Part shown: piece by piece, positions 17,701 to 31,986 of the stretch
Layout of the letters: every line of letters begins with the position of its first letter
How positions within the stretch are numbered: the stretch's first letter is position 1
Assembly (NCBI RefSeq): GCF_001428485.1
Contig: NZ_LMHS01000001.1
Location: forward strand, 124,404 to 188,403
Reading direction: 5' to 3'
DNA from: Microbacterium sp. Root180
Lineage (GTDB): Bacteria; Actinomycetota; Actinomycetes; Actinomycetales; Microbacteriaceae
Length of the DNA stretch: 64,000 nt
Translations under genes and position numbers: made by a program
Notes under the pieces: model-generated
The model's input: only the letters and a program-made list of their open reading frames with translations
Told to the model about the DNA's origin: nothing
Database searches by the model: none

Positions 17701-20010
17701 CATCGACATGCGCATGGCCTCGGTGAACCCGAAGGCCGCGGCATCCGTCTCGCCCGCCAGCAGGCGCACGCGCGCGAGGTGGTGGGTGGCGACCGACAGG
17801 CCGAAGATCCCGCCACCGTCCCGGGCGGCAGCGGCCGCTTCGGCGAATCGCTCAGCCGCACCGTCGGCGTCGTCGAGCGCCCACGCCAGGCGCCCGAGTG
17901 CAATCAGCGTCAGGGTCTCCGCCCAGCGATCGCGGCGCTCATGGAAGAGCCGTGCGCAGCGCTGCAGATCGGCATACGTCGACGCGACGTCGGGGTCGCC
18001 CATCGTGATGCGTGCGAGCCCGGCCGTCGCCTCGGCCAACGTCTGGCCGAACTCGTCACCGCTCTCGCGGAACAGCTCGGCGGACTCCCGGAGTCCGGCG
18101 ACGATGCCCTCGCGCTGATCGGTGCGCCACATCTCCGACCACAGGAAGAAGAAGCGGGCCACCGCCCGGGCGCGCGCGGACATGTGCGGCACGGCGGCGA
18201 GGAGTTCTTCCATCCACACCCGGACCTCATAGAAGTACCCGCGCAGCCACCAGTAGATGTACAGGCGCCACGCGATCTCAGTCGCATCGTCCGCGTTCGC
18301 CGAGGCCGTGAGGTGGCGCACCGCGGTGCGGAGATTGCCGCGCTCGAGGTCGAGCCGACGCGTTGCCCCCCGCTGGTCGACACCCCCCAGCAGCGGAGCC
18401 GCGCGGCCCGACAGGTCGAGGAAATAGGCCGCGTGGGCGTCGCGCAGCAGCTGCTCGTCGCCCGCCTCGCGCAGCCGTTCCACGGCGTACTCGCGCACGA
18501 TCACGAGCATGGTGAAGACGGCCTCGCCGTCGGTCTCGGACTGTGACAGGAGCGAGTTGTCCACGAGCGCCTCGAGGGCGTCGACAGGGCGCTCGGCCCA
18601 CGGGCGCCCGGGTGCCACCGCTTCGACAGCGTCCAGCGTGAACCCGGCGGAGAACACGCCGAGATCGCGCAGCATCGCGCGTTCGTGCTCCGCGAGGAGC
18701 CCCGCCGACCATTCGATCGTCGAGCGCAGCGTGCGCTGCCGCTGCGGAAGATCGCGCGCAGCATCCCCGAGCACGGAGGTCGATCCGTGCAGTCGCGAAA
18801 GCACCGCGTCGGGGGTGAGCAGACGCATGCGCGCCGCAGCCAGCTCGATGGCCAGGGGCAACCCGTCCAGCTGCCGGCACAGCGCGATGACCGACGGCGT
18901 GTTCGCGGAGGTCAGCGCGAAGTCCGGCTTCACCGCCCGCGCACGCTCGACGAACAGCTCCACCGCCGGCGACGACGCTGCGCGCGACACCGAATCGGGC
19001 GCATCTGCGTCGGCGGTCGGCAGGGGCGGCACGTCGTAGACCCGCTCGCCGCGCACGCGCAGCACGGCCCGGCTCGTGACCAGGAACGACGCCTCGGGCG
19101 CGAGGGTGTACAGGCGGACGAGCTGAGCGGCGGCATCCACCAGCTGCTCGAAGTTGTCCAGCACGAGGAGCACGCGTCGCGACGCGAGGGCGAGGGCGAG
19201 CCGGTCTTCGACGGCAAGGTCGCCCCCGTCGCGGATGCCGAGCGCGTACGCGATCGTGGGCAGCAGCAGCCGAGGCTCGAACACGTTCTCGAGTCCGACG
19301 AAGACCGTGCCGCCGGGATAGTGGGGGCCGGCGGCCGCTGCCACCTCGAGCGAGAGCCGGCTCTTGCCGATCCCGCCGGGACCGAGCAGCGTCACCACGC
19401 GATGCTCGCCCGAGGTGAGGAGCCCGACCACCTCGGCGACCTCGCGCTCGCGCCCGATGATGCGGCTGTACGCCGCGGGCATGGGCGTCTCCGCGCGGGG
19501 CGCGGTCTCGACGGCGCGCGAGGCGTCGAATCGTTCGGCGAGGAGCACCGCGAGATCCGCCTCGACGAGCTCGGCCAGCTCCGCCGGGCTCGCGAACGAC
19601 TTGTACGACGCGGTGTCGTCGTCCTGGATCAGGTGCACGAGAGCCTGCAGGCGCTCGTCGCGGGTGGCGCTCTCGCGCAGATAGATCAGCTTCGGCATCT
19701 CCGGCGGCGCGAGGCGGTACTCGTCCTCGAGCCCCGAGATCTCCTCGCCCGGCGCGACCCACCCGTAGCTCTCGCCGTAGACGCCGACGAACACGTCGCT
19801 CTGATCCAGGTAGGACCGGTACAGCGCGCGCGGCGGGTGCGGGCGCGCCCCGAGCTCGAACATCACCGGCGCCAGTCGCAGCGCCTCGATCGCCCCGCGC
19901 GCGGCGCGACGCTCGTCGGCGAGCTCGCGCAGGGTCGAGCTGACGAACACCCGGATCCGCTGGTCGGGGGTGCGGATCGCGGGGTGCTGCACCCCAGTCG
20001 CTCTCGCCAT
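14740..20010 (-). CDS. Tandem-duplicated DUF4062-ATPase-TPR (STAND-like) fusion protein
   Basis: An uninterrupted 1756-residue frame made of two paralogous halves. Each half has an N-terminal DUF4062 (RIRVFVSSTLRELADERRA, then YRSYL.QSDVF.G.YG.SYGWVAP), an NB-ARC-type ATPase (GPGGIGKS near residues 208 and 1090; VLDNFEQ; FLVTSR; GLPLAIELAAA) and a helical TPR-like C-terminus. The halves meet near residue 880 (GPMTGVQHP). STAND ATPases act as molecular switches in signalling or antiphage defence. The start at ATG 20010 follows a 17-bp-spaced promoter (20047-20075). An internal start at 17373 could also give the second half alone. The double form is atypical: single-copy relatives should be near 870 residues. 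Confidence 0.8.
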   Translation of the reverse strand: MARATGVQHPAIRTPDQRIRVFVSSTLRELADERRAARGAIEALRLAPVMFELGARPHPPRALYRSYLDQSDVFVGVYGESYGWVAPGEEISGLEDEYRLAPPEMPKLIYLRESATRDERLQALVHLIQDDDTASYKSFASPAELAELVEADLAVLLAERFDASRAVETAPRAETPMPAAYSRIIGREREVAEVVGLLTSGEHRVVTLLGPGGIGKSRLSLEVAAAAGPHYPGGTVFVGLENVFEPRLLLPTIAYALGIRDGGDLAVEDRLALALASRRVLLVLDNFEQLVDAAAQLVRLYTLAPEASFLVTSRAVLRVRGERVYDVPPLPTADADAPDSVSRAASSPAVELFVERARAVKPDFALTSANTPSVIALCRQLDGLPLAIELAAARMRLLTPDAVLSRLHGSTSVLGDAARDLPQRQRTLRSTIEWSAGLLAEHERAMLRDLGVFSAGFTLDAVEAVAPGRPWAERPVDALEALVDNSLLSQSETDGEAVFTMLVIVREYAVERLREAGDEQLLRDAHAAYFLDLSGRAAPLLGGVDQRGATRRLDLERGNLRTAVRHLTASANADDATEIAWRLYIYWWLRGYFYEVRVWMEELLAAVPHMSARARAVARFFFLWSEMWRTDQREGIVAGLRESAELFRESGDEFGQTLAEATAGLARITMGDPDVASTYADLQRCARLFHERRDRWAETLTLIALGRLAWALDDADGAAERFAEAAAAARDGGGIFGLSVATHHLARVRLLAGETDAAAFGFTEAMRMSMELDHDEGIAYAIEGLSAVASLRGDVEQAAVLAGAAANTRERLTMFDAPQFVFHLRYLAAAGGEDEVVAAALARGRSLSASEAAAYALAHVPALPRADDSRANSDGESGPMTGVQHPAIRTPDQRIRVFVSSTLRELADERRAVKSAIERMRLAPVMFELGARPHPPRELYRSYLAQSDVFIGIYGSSYGWVAPDEEISGLEDEYDLAPRSMPKLIYIKNTDHRDDRLNDLITRIQTDDTAAYLHFHSPDDLEDQVADDLAMILAERFDESRMVEDPDPEASASALVARVPVPYTTTIGREGDIARVRDLLARATDRVVSLIGPGGIGKSRLAIETALATEDLFPDGTYFVLLEGVLETGLLLPTIAYTLGIRDNGEAELEERISHALADRKVLVVLDNFEQIVDAAPVLVRLYTVAPTATFLVTSRIVLRIRGERVFEVPTLSTPPRDAPASLDRSTRSAAVALFVDRAQAIKPGFDVTEENAADLAAICRRLEGLPLAIELAAAKVRILTPAGIADRLEQSLPLLTAAVRDLPERHRTMRATIDWSVSLLPEWERELLEDLGVFATRFTLDAVEAIGVGRSWEGREIDGLAALVDGSLVKQTEIGGRAVFSLLAIVREYALGRLKARGEADRVRAAHADYYFELVRKIAPGLGGKDQADAVVQLGLELPNLRAAVRHLVYTDRLDDAGDFAWSLLIYWWISGFFAEVRVWMLELLEKQHDRPITQHTRAVAWFLALWGEMWQRPSAQVVAGLGECVRLFTESGDEDAAAMALAARATARVQLRDPNAGKAAKELRKAVAKLRELGNGWAEAITEVSLGRLAWVRGDTDEALAHFDRAKEIASARGDLFTTSVAGNLWSRLSFQLGRLDEAEDEFVRTLLLSVRLHYEEGVAYGLEGVCGVAAARGEAWRAAALAVAAGVIRRRIGIFDAEAFTVHTPYLDILRGKEAESVAAGEAAGGEMRVAEAVLLALPPSHHAEVEEALRHW
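17274..17393. repeat. Long direct repeat, distal copy
   Basis: 98 bp (17274-17371) are identical to 19902-19999. After an 8-bp insertion (17372-17379) a further 14 bp (17380-17393) match 20000-20013. The identity includes silent codon positions and extends across the start codon of the upstream copy. Confidence 0.9.
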
Positions 20011-20013
20011 CAC
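19902..20013. repeat. Long direct repeat, proximal copy
   Basis: The 112-bp partner of 17274-17393. It covers the start of the fusion gene (ATG 20010) and its first 33 or so codons. The copies are 2.6 kb apart and flank the whole first half. Confidence 0.9.
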
Positions 20014-20046
20014 CGATTTCTCAGCGCCCGTCCGCGGCCGGGCGCG

Positions 20047-20075
20047 GTTATACCGCAGCATCCGAAGGTCGTCAA
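20047..20075 (-). promoter_or_regulatory. Promoter of the STAND-like fusion gene
   Basis: TTGACG (20075-20070) and TATAAC (20052-20047) on the minus strand with exactly 17 bp between, 37 bp upstream of the ATG. This is the most canonical promoter in the window. Confidence 0.75.
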
Positions 20076-20084
20076 GGACGCCGC

Positions 20085-20113
20085 TGGACACGGCGCGCCA
20101 TCCGGCGTATAGT
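20085..20113 (+). promoter_or_regulatory. rpoB promoter
   Basis: TGGACA (20085-20090) and TATAGT (20108-20113), 17-bp spacer. Only 9 bp separate its -35 from the -35 of the divergent gene. Confidence 0.75.
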
Positions 20114-20285
20114 AGGTCCTTGCGCTCTTGGATTCCCCCTGCCCTCATATGGTGGTCGGCTGTGCCTGCGCCCCCTCCCTTCATCGGCGAGGCGTGGCGC
20201 GCGGGCAATCGGGGACGACGACTGAGCACTCCACCCTGACGACAAGGAAACGTGCCCCTCACCCGGGCCCACGGAGGTAATCCCC
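20114..20285 (+). other. rpoB leader
   Basis: A 170-nt untranslated leader without a convincing gene. It ends in GGAGG (20273-20277) just before the TTG start. No known riboswitch was recognised. Confidence 0.5.
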
Positions 20286-23774
<3,489 letters not shown>

Positions 23775-23821
23775 GCCGCCGGGTCCGATACAGAATTCCG
23801 ATACAGGAGAACTGAGAACTA

Positions 23822-27697
<3,876 letters not shown>

Positions 27698-27714
27698 ACG
27701 CTGACCGACTGACA

Positions 27715-27750
27715 CACGAAGGGCCCCGGGACATCCCGGGGCCCTTCGTG
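27715..27750 (+). terminator. Terminator of rpoBC
   Basis: The 17-bp arms 27715-27731 and 27734-27750 are perfectly complementary (CACGAAGGGCCCCGGGA), with a 2-nt spacer. No T-run follows, as is common in high-GC actinobacteria. Confidence 0.85.
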
Positions 27751-27819
27751 GTTCGTGCGCGCCCTGCGGAGGCATCCGTCCATCCCGACGTACCGTGGAG
27801 CAGGAAGGTGGTGGGGGCC

Positions 27820-28440
27820 ATGGCACGCGTGAGTGGGCGCAACTCGTGGATCGCGGCGCCCGTCGGCATCATCTGCGCGGCGATCGTCGCCGCGCTGGTC
27901 TGGATGTCGCTGCCGATGGTTCCCGTCACCGTCGCGTGGACCGGCGAGATGCTGCGCAACGCGACGAATCCGCAGCCGGCGCCGTCCGCCGGCGACACCG
28001 CCGCCCGCGCGGCTCTCGCCGGCGACGCGCTCGACTGCCGCGCCCTGTACTCCAACAGCCTCTGGAACGAGATGACCTGGCAGGGTCGCACGATCCTCGA
28101 CCAGTCGTTCGACGCCCCGCCCACCGAAGTGCCGGCCCTCGGCGAAGTGCTGGCGCCTCAGGTGCGCGTGTCGTGCGCATGGACCGATCGCGACGGGCGC
28201 GGCGTTGTCTCGACGCTCTCGGCGATCGCGCCGGAGGCTTCCGGGCTCGGGGAGGCGGCACTCCGCGGCCAGGGGTTCGCCTGCGCCGCGGGCGACGGCA
28301 TCGTCCGCTGCACGCGGACCTCGGGCGAGACCGCCGAGGCGCATGTGCTGCGCGAGGGCCTGTGGCTGGCGACGATCGAGCGCGCATGGCATCCGGAGGA
28401 CTACGGCGCCCGCCTGGAGAGATCCGTCTTCGGCCGATGA
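27820..28440 (+). CDS. Membrane-anchored protein of unknown function
   Basis: 206 residues. An N-terminal uncleaved-looking anchor (about residues 10-30, WIAAPVGIICAAIVAALVWM) is followed by an extracytoplasmic domain with four Cys (LDCRALY, VSCAWT, FACAAG, VRCTRT), likely two disulphides. No family was recognised. ATG 27820 was preferred; in-frame GTG codons at 27808 and 27811 are alternatives. A TACCGT box at 27791-27796 lies just upstream. It is the first gene after the rpoC terminator. Confidence 0.7.
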   Translation: MARVSGRNSWIAAPVGIICAAIVAALVWMSLPMVPVTVAWTGEMLRNATNPQPAPSAGDTAARAALAGDALDCRALYSNSLWNEMTWQGRTILDQSFDAPPTEVPALGEVLAPQVRVSCAWTDRDGRGVVSTLSAIAPEASGLGEAALRGQGFACAAGDGIVRCTRTSGETAEAHVLREGLWLATIERAWHPEDYGARLERSVFGR

Positions 28441-28533
28441 CGCCGAAAGACCGGCACGCCTGCGCGCTGCACGGGGGGACGCGGGCTACCCTCGCACTGC
28501 GAGGTCGTAACCCTCGCGTGAGGAGTGCCTGCG

Positions 28534-29484
28534 ATGAGTGACCCCAAGTCGTCCTATGGCGAGCCGGTCGACGACCCGAAGCCGGTCGATGACGTCGTCG
28601 GTCATGCACACGAGGGACTCGCCGAGGCCGAGGCCGTGCGCAACGACAGCGCGGATGCTCCGGCTACCGATGCTCCGGTCGCCGACACTCCCGCCGAGAC
28701 TCCGGCTGCGGCCGAGCCCGACCCGTGGGACTCGCCTGAGGCCGCGTCGCTGAGCGACCAGGCGGCGCCGGCTGCGGCATCCGACACCGCTGTCTACGAC
28801 ACGCCTGCGGTCGCCGCCTACGAGCCGGCCGCCGAGACCGTGGCGGTCGCTCCTGCCGTGACCCCGAGCGAGCCCGTCTCGGAGCCCGCCGTGGTCGCCG
28901 CGGCGGCCGTCGCGCCCCAGCCGATCTTCGTGCAGGCGCCGGAAGCGCCCAGGCCACGGGGAAACCGCGCCGCCGCCGGCGCGATCGGCCTCGTGGCCGC
29001 ACTCTCGTTCGCGGTGCTGTACATCGCCGTGTGGCTGGGTCTGGCGGCGCTCTCGGGTGAGCTCACCGGCGCCAACGTCGCCGAGGTCGCGCTCGCCACC
29101 CTCGCCTCGTGGGTGCTGTGGGTGCCCGTCATCGTCTTCTTCATCGCGTTCTGGCTTCTCGGTGCCATCATCAACCGCGGACGCTGGGGCTCGTGGGTGA
29201 TCTTCGGTCTCCTCGTCGGGTTCGCCTCTTGGGGCGGGTATCTGCTCGGCGTGCTCTTCCAGGAACAGTTCTGGAACATCACCGCCTCGCAGGGCGCGGA
29301 GCTGATGGCCGATCACGTGCTCGCCCCCGGGGCGATCGCCGCCTTCATCATCGGCCGCGAGCTCACGGTCTGGTTCGGCGCGTGGGCTGCCGCCCGCGGC
29401 AAGCGGGTGACCGAGCTCAACGTCGAGGCGCAGCGCGAGTACGAGCGCACGCTCGAGGCGGGGCCGCAGCTCGTCCGTCAGTAG
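28534..29484 (+). CDS. Ala/Pro-rich membrane protein of unknown function
   Basis: 316 residues, starting at ATG 28534 after GAGGAGTG. Residues 1-150 are acidic and Ala/Pro/Val-rich, probably disordered and cytosolic. Three hydrophobic segments follow (about 152-178, 190-218 and 225-250), then a conserved-looking tail with QFWNITASQGAELMADHVLAPGAI and a basic helix. No known domain. The next gene begins directly after its TAG with no gap, so they are co-transcribed. A TACCCT box lies at 28487-28492. Confidence 0.7.
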   Translation: MSDPKSSYGEPVDDPKPVDDVVGHAHEGLAEAEAVRNDSADAPATDAPVADTPAETPAAAEPDPWDSPEAASLSDQAAPAAASDTAVYDTPAVAAYEPAAETVAVAPAVTPSEPVSEPAVVAAAAVAPQPIFVQAPEAPRPRGNRAAAGAIGLVAALSFAVLYIAVWLGLAALSGELTGANVAEVALATLASWVLWVPVIVFFIAFWLLGAIINRGRWGSWVIFGLLVGFASWGGYLLGVLFQEQFWNITASQGAELMADHVLAPGAIAAFIIGRELTVWFGAWAAARGKRVTELNVEAQREYERTLEAGPQLVRQ

Positions 29485-29970
29485 ATGTCCGGGGCAGCGG
29501 ATCCCGAGGGCGGACCCGTCCGCCCGGTCACCGCGCTCGTGTTCGCGACGGCGGCGTTCGTCGCGCTGCTGATCTTCGGGCTGGGCATGACGAGCTTGGC
29601 CATCGGCGAGGATGTCATCGCCACTCCGGGGCTCGGACAGTTCCCCGGCATCATGGCGACGGCGCTGGCCACGCTCGGATTCGCGGGAGCTCTGGCGACA
29701 GCGCTGAGACGAACGCCGGCGTCGTATTGGGCGTCCGCGTGGATCGCCGCTGCGACTTTCCTCGCATATGTCGGGGGCCTGTGGGCCGGGGCGGTCATCA
29801 CCGGAGCGGGCGTCGCGGTGGCCACTGCCGTCGCCGGCCGCATCGCGACGACGTGGTTCGGCCTCGTCGTCGCCTGCGCCGCCTTCGTCTGCGCGTGGGG
29901 TGGGATCGCCCTCGTGCGCACCCGCGCGGGCCGGCCACGGTGGCCGTGGGAGGACGAGTTCGACGAGTGA
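29485..29970 (+). CDS. Small four-helix membrane protein of unknown function
   Basis: 161 residues with four hydrophobic stretches (about 18-38, 50-70, 83-105 and 118-140) and an acidic C-terminus (WPWEDEFDE). The ATG follows the stop codon of the previous gene immediately, so translation is coupled. No family was recognised. It probably acts with its upstream neighbour in the membrane. Confidence 0.7.
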   Translation: MSGAADPEGGPVRPVTALVFATAAFVALLIFGLGMTSLAIGEDVIATPGLGQFPGIMATALATLGFAGALATALRRTPASYWASAWIAAATFLAYVGGLWAGAVITGAGVAVATAVAGRIATTWFGLVVACAAFVCAWGGIALVRTRAGRPRWPWEDEFDE

Positions 29971-30041
29971 TCGGATGCCGCGGCATCCACCGTTCTCCGG
30001 GTGTGATCTGCGGAATCCCGTCGATCGGCCGCTCGCGGTAC

Positions 30042-30047
30042 TACCGT
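30042..30047 (+). promoter_or_regulatory. -10 box of a leaderless mRNA
   Basis: TACCGT, then 7 nt, then GTG 30055, with no ribosome-binding site. Same layout as the other leaderless genes listed here. Confidence 0.55.
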
Positions 30048-30054
30048 TGACGCT

Positions 30055-30714
30055 GTGGAGCGCTCGCTCGAGACGCAGGTCAGCCAGGCGGTGGACGCCT
30101 GGCTCGCGTGGCTGCCCCGGTGGGAGCCCGCGACTCACCGAGGTCGCGTGGCGCCGTGCCGGCGCTGCTTGGGCTCCCCGGTGCTCTCGGCCGCCGGTCT
30201 CGGGGCCGACGTCCCGCACGGAGTGCAGCACGGGCTCTCGACGCGGATGAAGACGATCGTGGACCGCGCCGTCGCGGAATACACCTCGATGAACCTGCCG
30301 ATGCTGCAGGCCGAGCTCGACCAGCAGGCCGCACGCAACCGCACGCGCACGTATCGACCGGCCGAGAATCTCGAGCCGGAGTACGAGGGCCTCCCGCTCG
30401 ATCCCGACCCGGTCCCGGGCTCGCCGTTCCTGTTCACGATCTCGGGGCTCGCCGACGAGTTCGACGCCGACATCCCCGCCCTTCCGCCGCTGAGCGATGA
30501 GGCCAAGGCGGCGCTCCGGCAGGAGGTGGGACTCGCCGACGACTACGCGAACATGGTCGGCCGCGAGGTGTGCACGATCCTGCTGCACCATCGACTGCGC
30601 ATCCAGGCCGCCATCACCGAGTTCGTCGAACCGCAGATCGAAGCGATGCTCGAGGAGCTCACCCGCTCCCTCGACGCGCCATTCGACCCGCACGATCCGT
30701 CCACGGGCGGCTGA
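30055..30714 (+). CDS. Conserved-looking cytosolic protein of unknown function
   Basis: 219 residues from GTG 30055. It has an N-terminal LETQVSQAVDAWLAWL helix, a Cys pair in APCRRCLGS, a Pro-rich middle and an alpha-helical C-terminal part (LRQEVGLADDYANMVGREVCTILLHHRLRIQAAITEFV). No membrane segment or enzymatic motif is visible. Its stop lies 135 bp before the kinase gene, and it has its own promoter, so it need not belong to the secretion-like operon. Confidence 0.7.
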   Translation: MERSLETQVSQAVDAWLAWLPRWEPATHRGRVAPCRRCLGSPVLSAAGLGADVPHGVQHGLSTRMKTIVDRAVAEYTSMNLPMLQAELDQQAARNRTRTYRPAENLEPEYEGLPLDPDPVPGSPFLFTISGLADEFDADIPALPPLSDEAKAALRQEVGLADDYANMVGREVCTILLHHRLRIQAAITEFVEPQIEAMLEELTRSLDAPFDPHDPSTGG

Positions 30715-30777
30715 GGAAAACAAAGGCTGTTCCTGCGTCACCTCGGGGTCCACGCCCAGGCTCATGATGTGTGGTTT

Positions 30778-30786
30778 TGTTAGCAT
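30778..30786 (+). promoter_or_regulatory. Extended -10 promoter candidate for the secretion-like operon
   Basis: TGTTAGCAT fits the TGnTAnnnT extended -10 form, in a locally T-rich stretch about 65 nt before the kinase start. No good -35 is seen. Confidence 0.4.
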
Positions 30787-30849
30787 GGCCGGGTTTGCTG
30801 TGCTGTCGGCACGCCGGAGTCCCGGCGGAACGGACTCGGGGGAGGTGTC

Positions 30850-31986
30850 GTGGCGACCAGGCTTCCGTCCGCGCCGCCCATCCTCCCGGGCCTGGCCTAC
30901 ATCCGGCCCCTCGGATCAGGCGGATTCGCCGATGTGTTCCTCTACGAACAGGACATGCCGCGCCGAAATGTCGCGGTGAAAGTCATGCCGAGCGACGTGC
31001 GCGATCCCGAGCTGCGGCGCATGTTCAACGCCGAGGCCGACGTGCTCGCCCATCTGTCGGCGCATCCGTCGATCGTCACGGTGTATCAGGCCGGCATCTC
31101 GGCCGATGGCCGCCCGTACATCGTGATGGAGTTCTGCCCCGGTTCGCTCGCGCAGCGCTACCGCATCGAGCGCATTCCGGTCGATGAAGTCCTCGCGATC
31201 GGCGTGCGCATGGCCGGTGCGCTGGAGTCCGCGCACCGGGCCGGCCTCGTGCACCGCGACGTCAAGCCGAGCAACATCCTGATCACGACCTTCGGAACCC
31301 CAGTCCTCGCCGACTTCGGCATCTCGTCCTCCCTCATCCAGAAGAGCGCCGACGAGGTCCTGGCGATGTCGATCCCGTGGAGCGCCCCCGAGGTCGTCGC
31401 GGAGCAGACCGCCGGATCGATCGCGAGCGAGGTGTGGAGCCTCGGTGCGACGGTCTATTCCCTGCTCGCCGGTCACAGCCCGTTCGAGCGCCGCGAGCGC
31501 GGCCAGAACACGAAGGACATGCTCCGGCGGCGCATCGCTCGCGCGAGCTACACCGAGATCACGCGGACCGACGTGCCTGCGTCTCTGCAGGCGGTGCTCG
31601 CGACCGCGATGAACCGCGATCCCGGGCGTCGCTACGAGTCCGCCCGGGCGTTCGCCGACGCGCTGCGCGCCGTGCAGGCCGAGCTGGGACTGTCCCCGAC
31701 GCCGCTGGAGATCCCCGACGAGGAGTGGTCACCGGCATCCGCTCCGGTGGACTTCAGCGATTCGGCGCTGAGGGGTCCGACGCGCTCGCAGCTCGAGCGC
31801 GACCTCACGCGCAAGCGCCGCGCCTCGACCGGCGTCTCCGAGCTCGCGCGCGACGAGGACACCGACTTCTCGGCTCCGACGCCGGGGCGCAGGAGTGCTG
31901 TGCCCTGGATCATCGGCGCGGCCGCGGGTGCCCTGGTGGCGGTCGGCGCCGTGTTCGCGACCCTCTTCGCGACGGGGATGCTGTGA
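30850..31986 (+). CDS. Membrane-anchored Ser/Thr protein kinase (PknB-like)
   Basis: A 378-residue Hanks-type kinase. Motifs in order are glycine loop LGSGGFADVFLY, VAVKV lysine, HRDVKPSNIL catalytic loop, ADFGISS and WSAPEVVAEQ activation segment end. A Ser/Thr- and Arg-rich linker (about residues 295-345) leads to one C-terminal transmembrane helix (WIIGAAAGALVAVGAVFATLFA) with almost nothing outside, so any sensor must be another protein. GTG 30850 follows GGAGG. Its TGA overlaps the ATG of the giant Ig-like gene by one base. Three FHA domains are encoded downstream, which suggests it phosphorylates Thr sites read by them. Confidence 0.92.
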   Translation: MATRLPSAPPILPGLAYIRPLGSGGFADVFLYEQDMPRRNVAVKVMPSDVRDPELRRMFNAEADVLAHLSAHPSIVTVYQAGISADGRPYIVMEFCPGSLAQRYRIERIPVDEVLAIGVRMAGALESAHRAGLVHRDVKPSNILITTFGTPVLADFGISSSLIQKSADEVLAMSIPWSAPEVVAEQTAGSIASEVWSLGATVYSLLAGHSPFERRERGQNTKDMLRRRIARASYTEITRTDVPASLQAVLATAMNRDPGRRYESARAFADALRAVQAELGLSPTPLEIPDEEWSPASAPVDFSDSALRGPTRSQLERDLTRKRRASTGVSELARDEDTDFSAPTPGRRSAVPWIIGAAAGALVAVGAVFATLFATGML

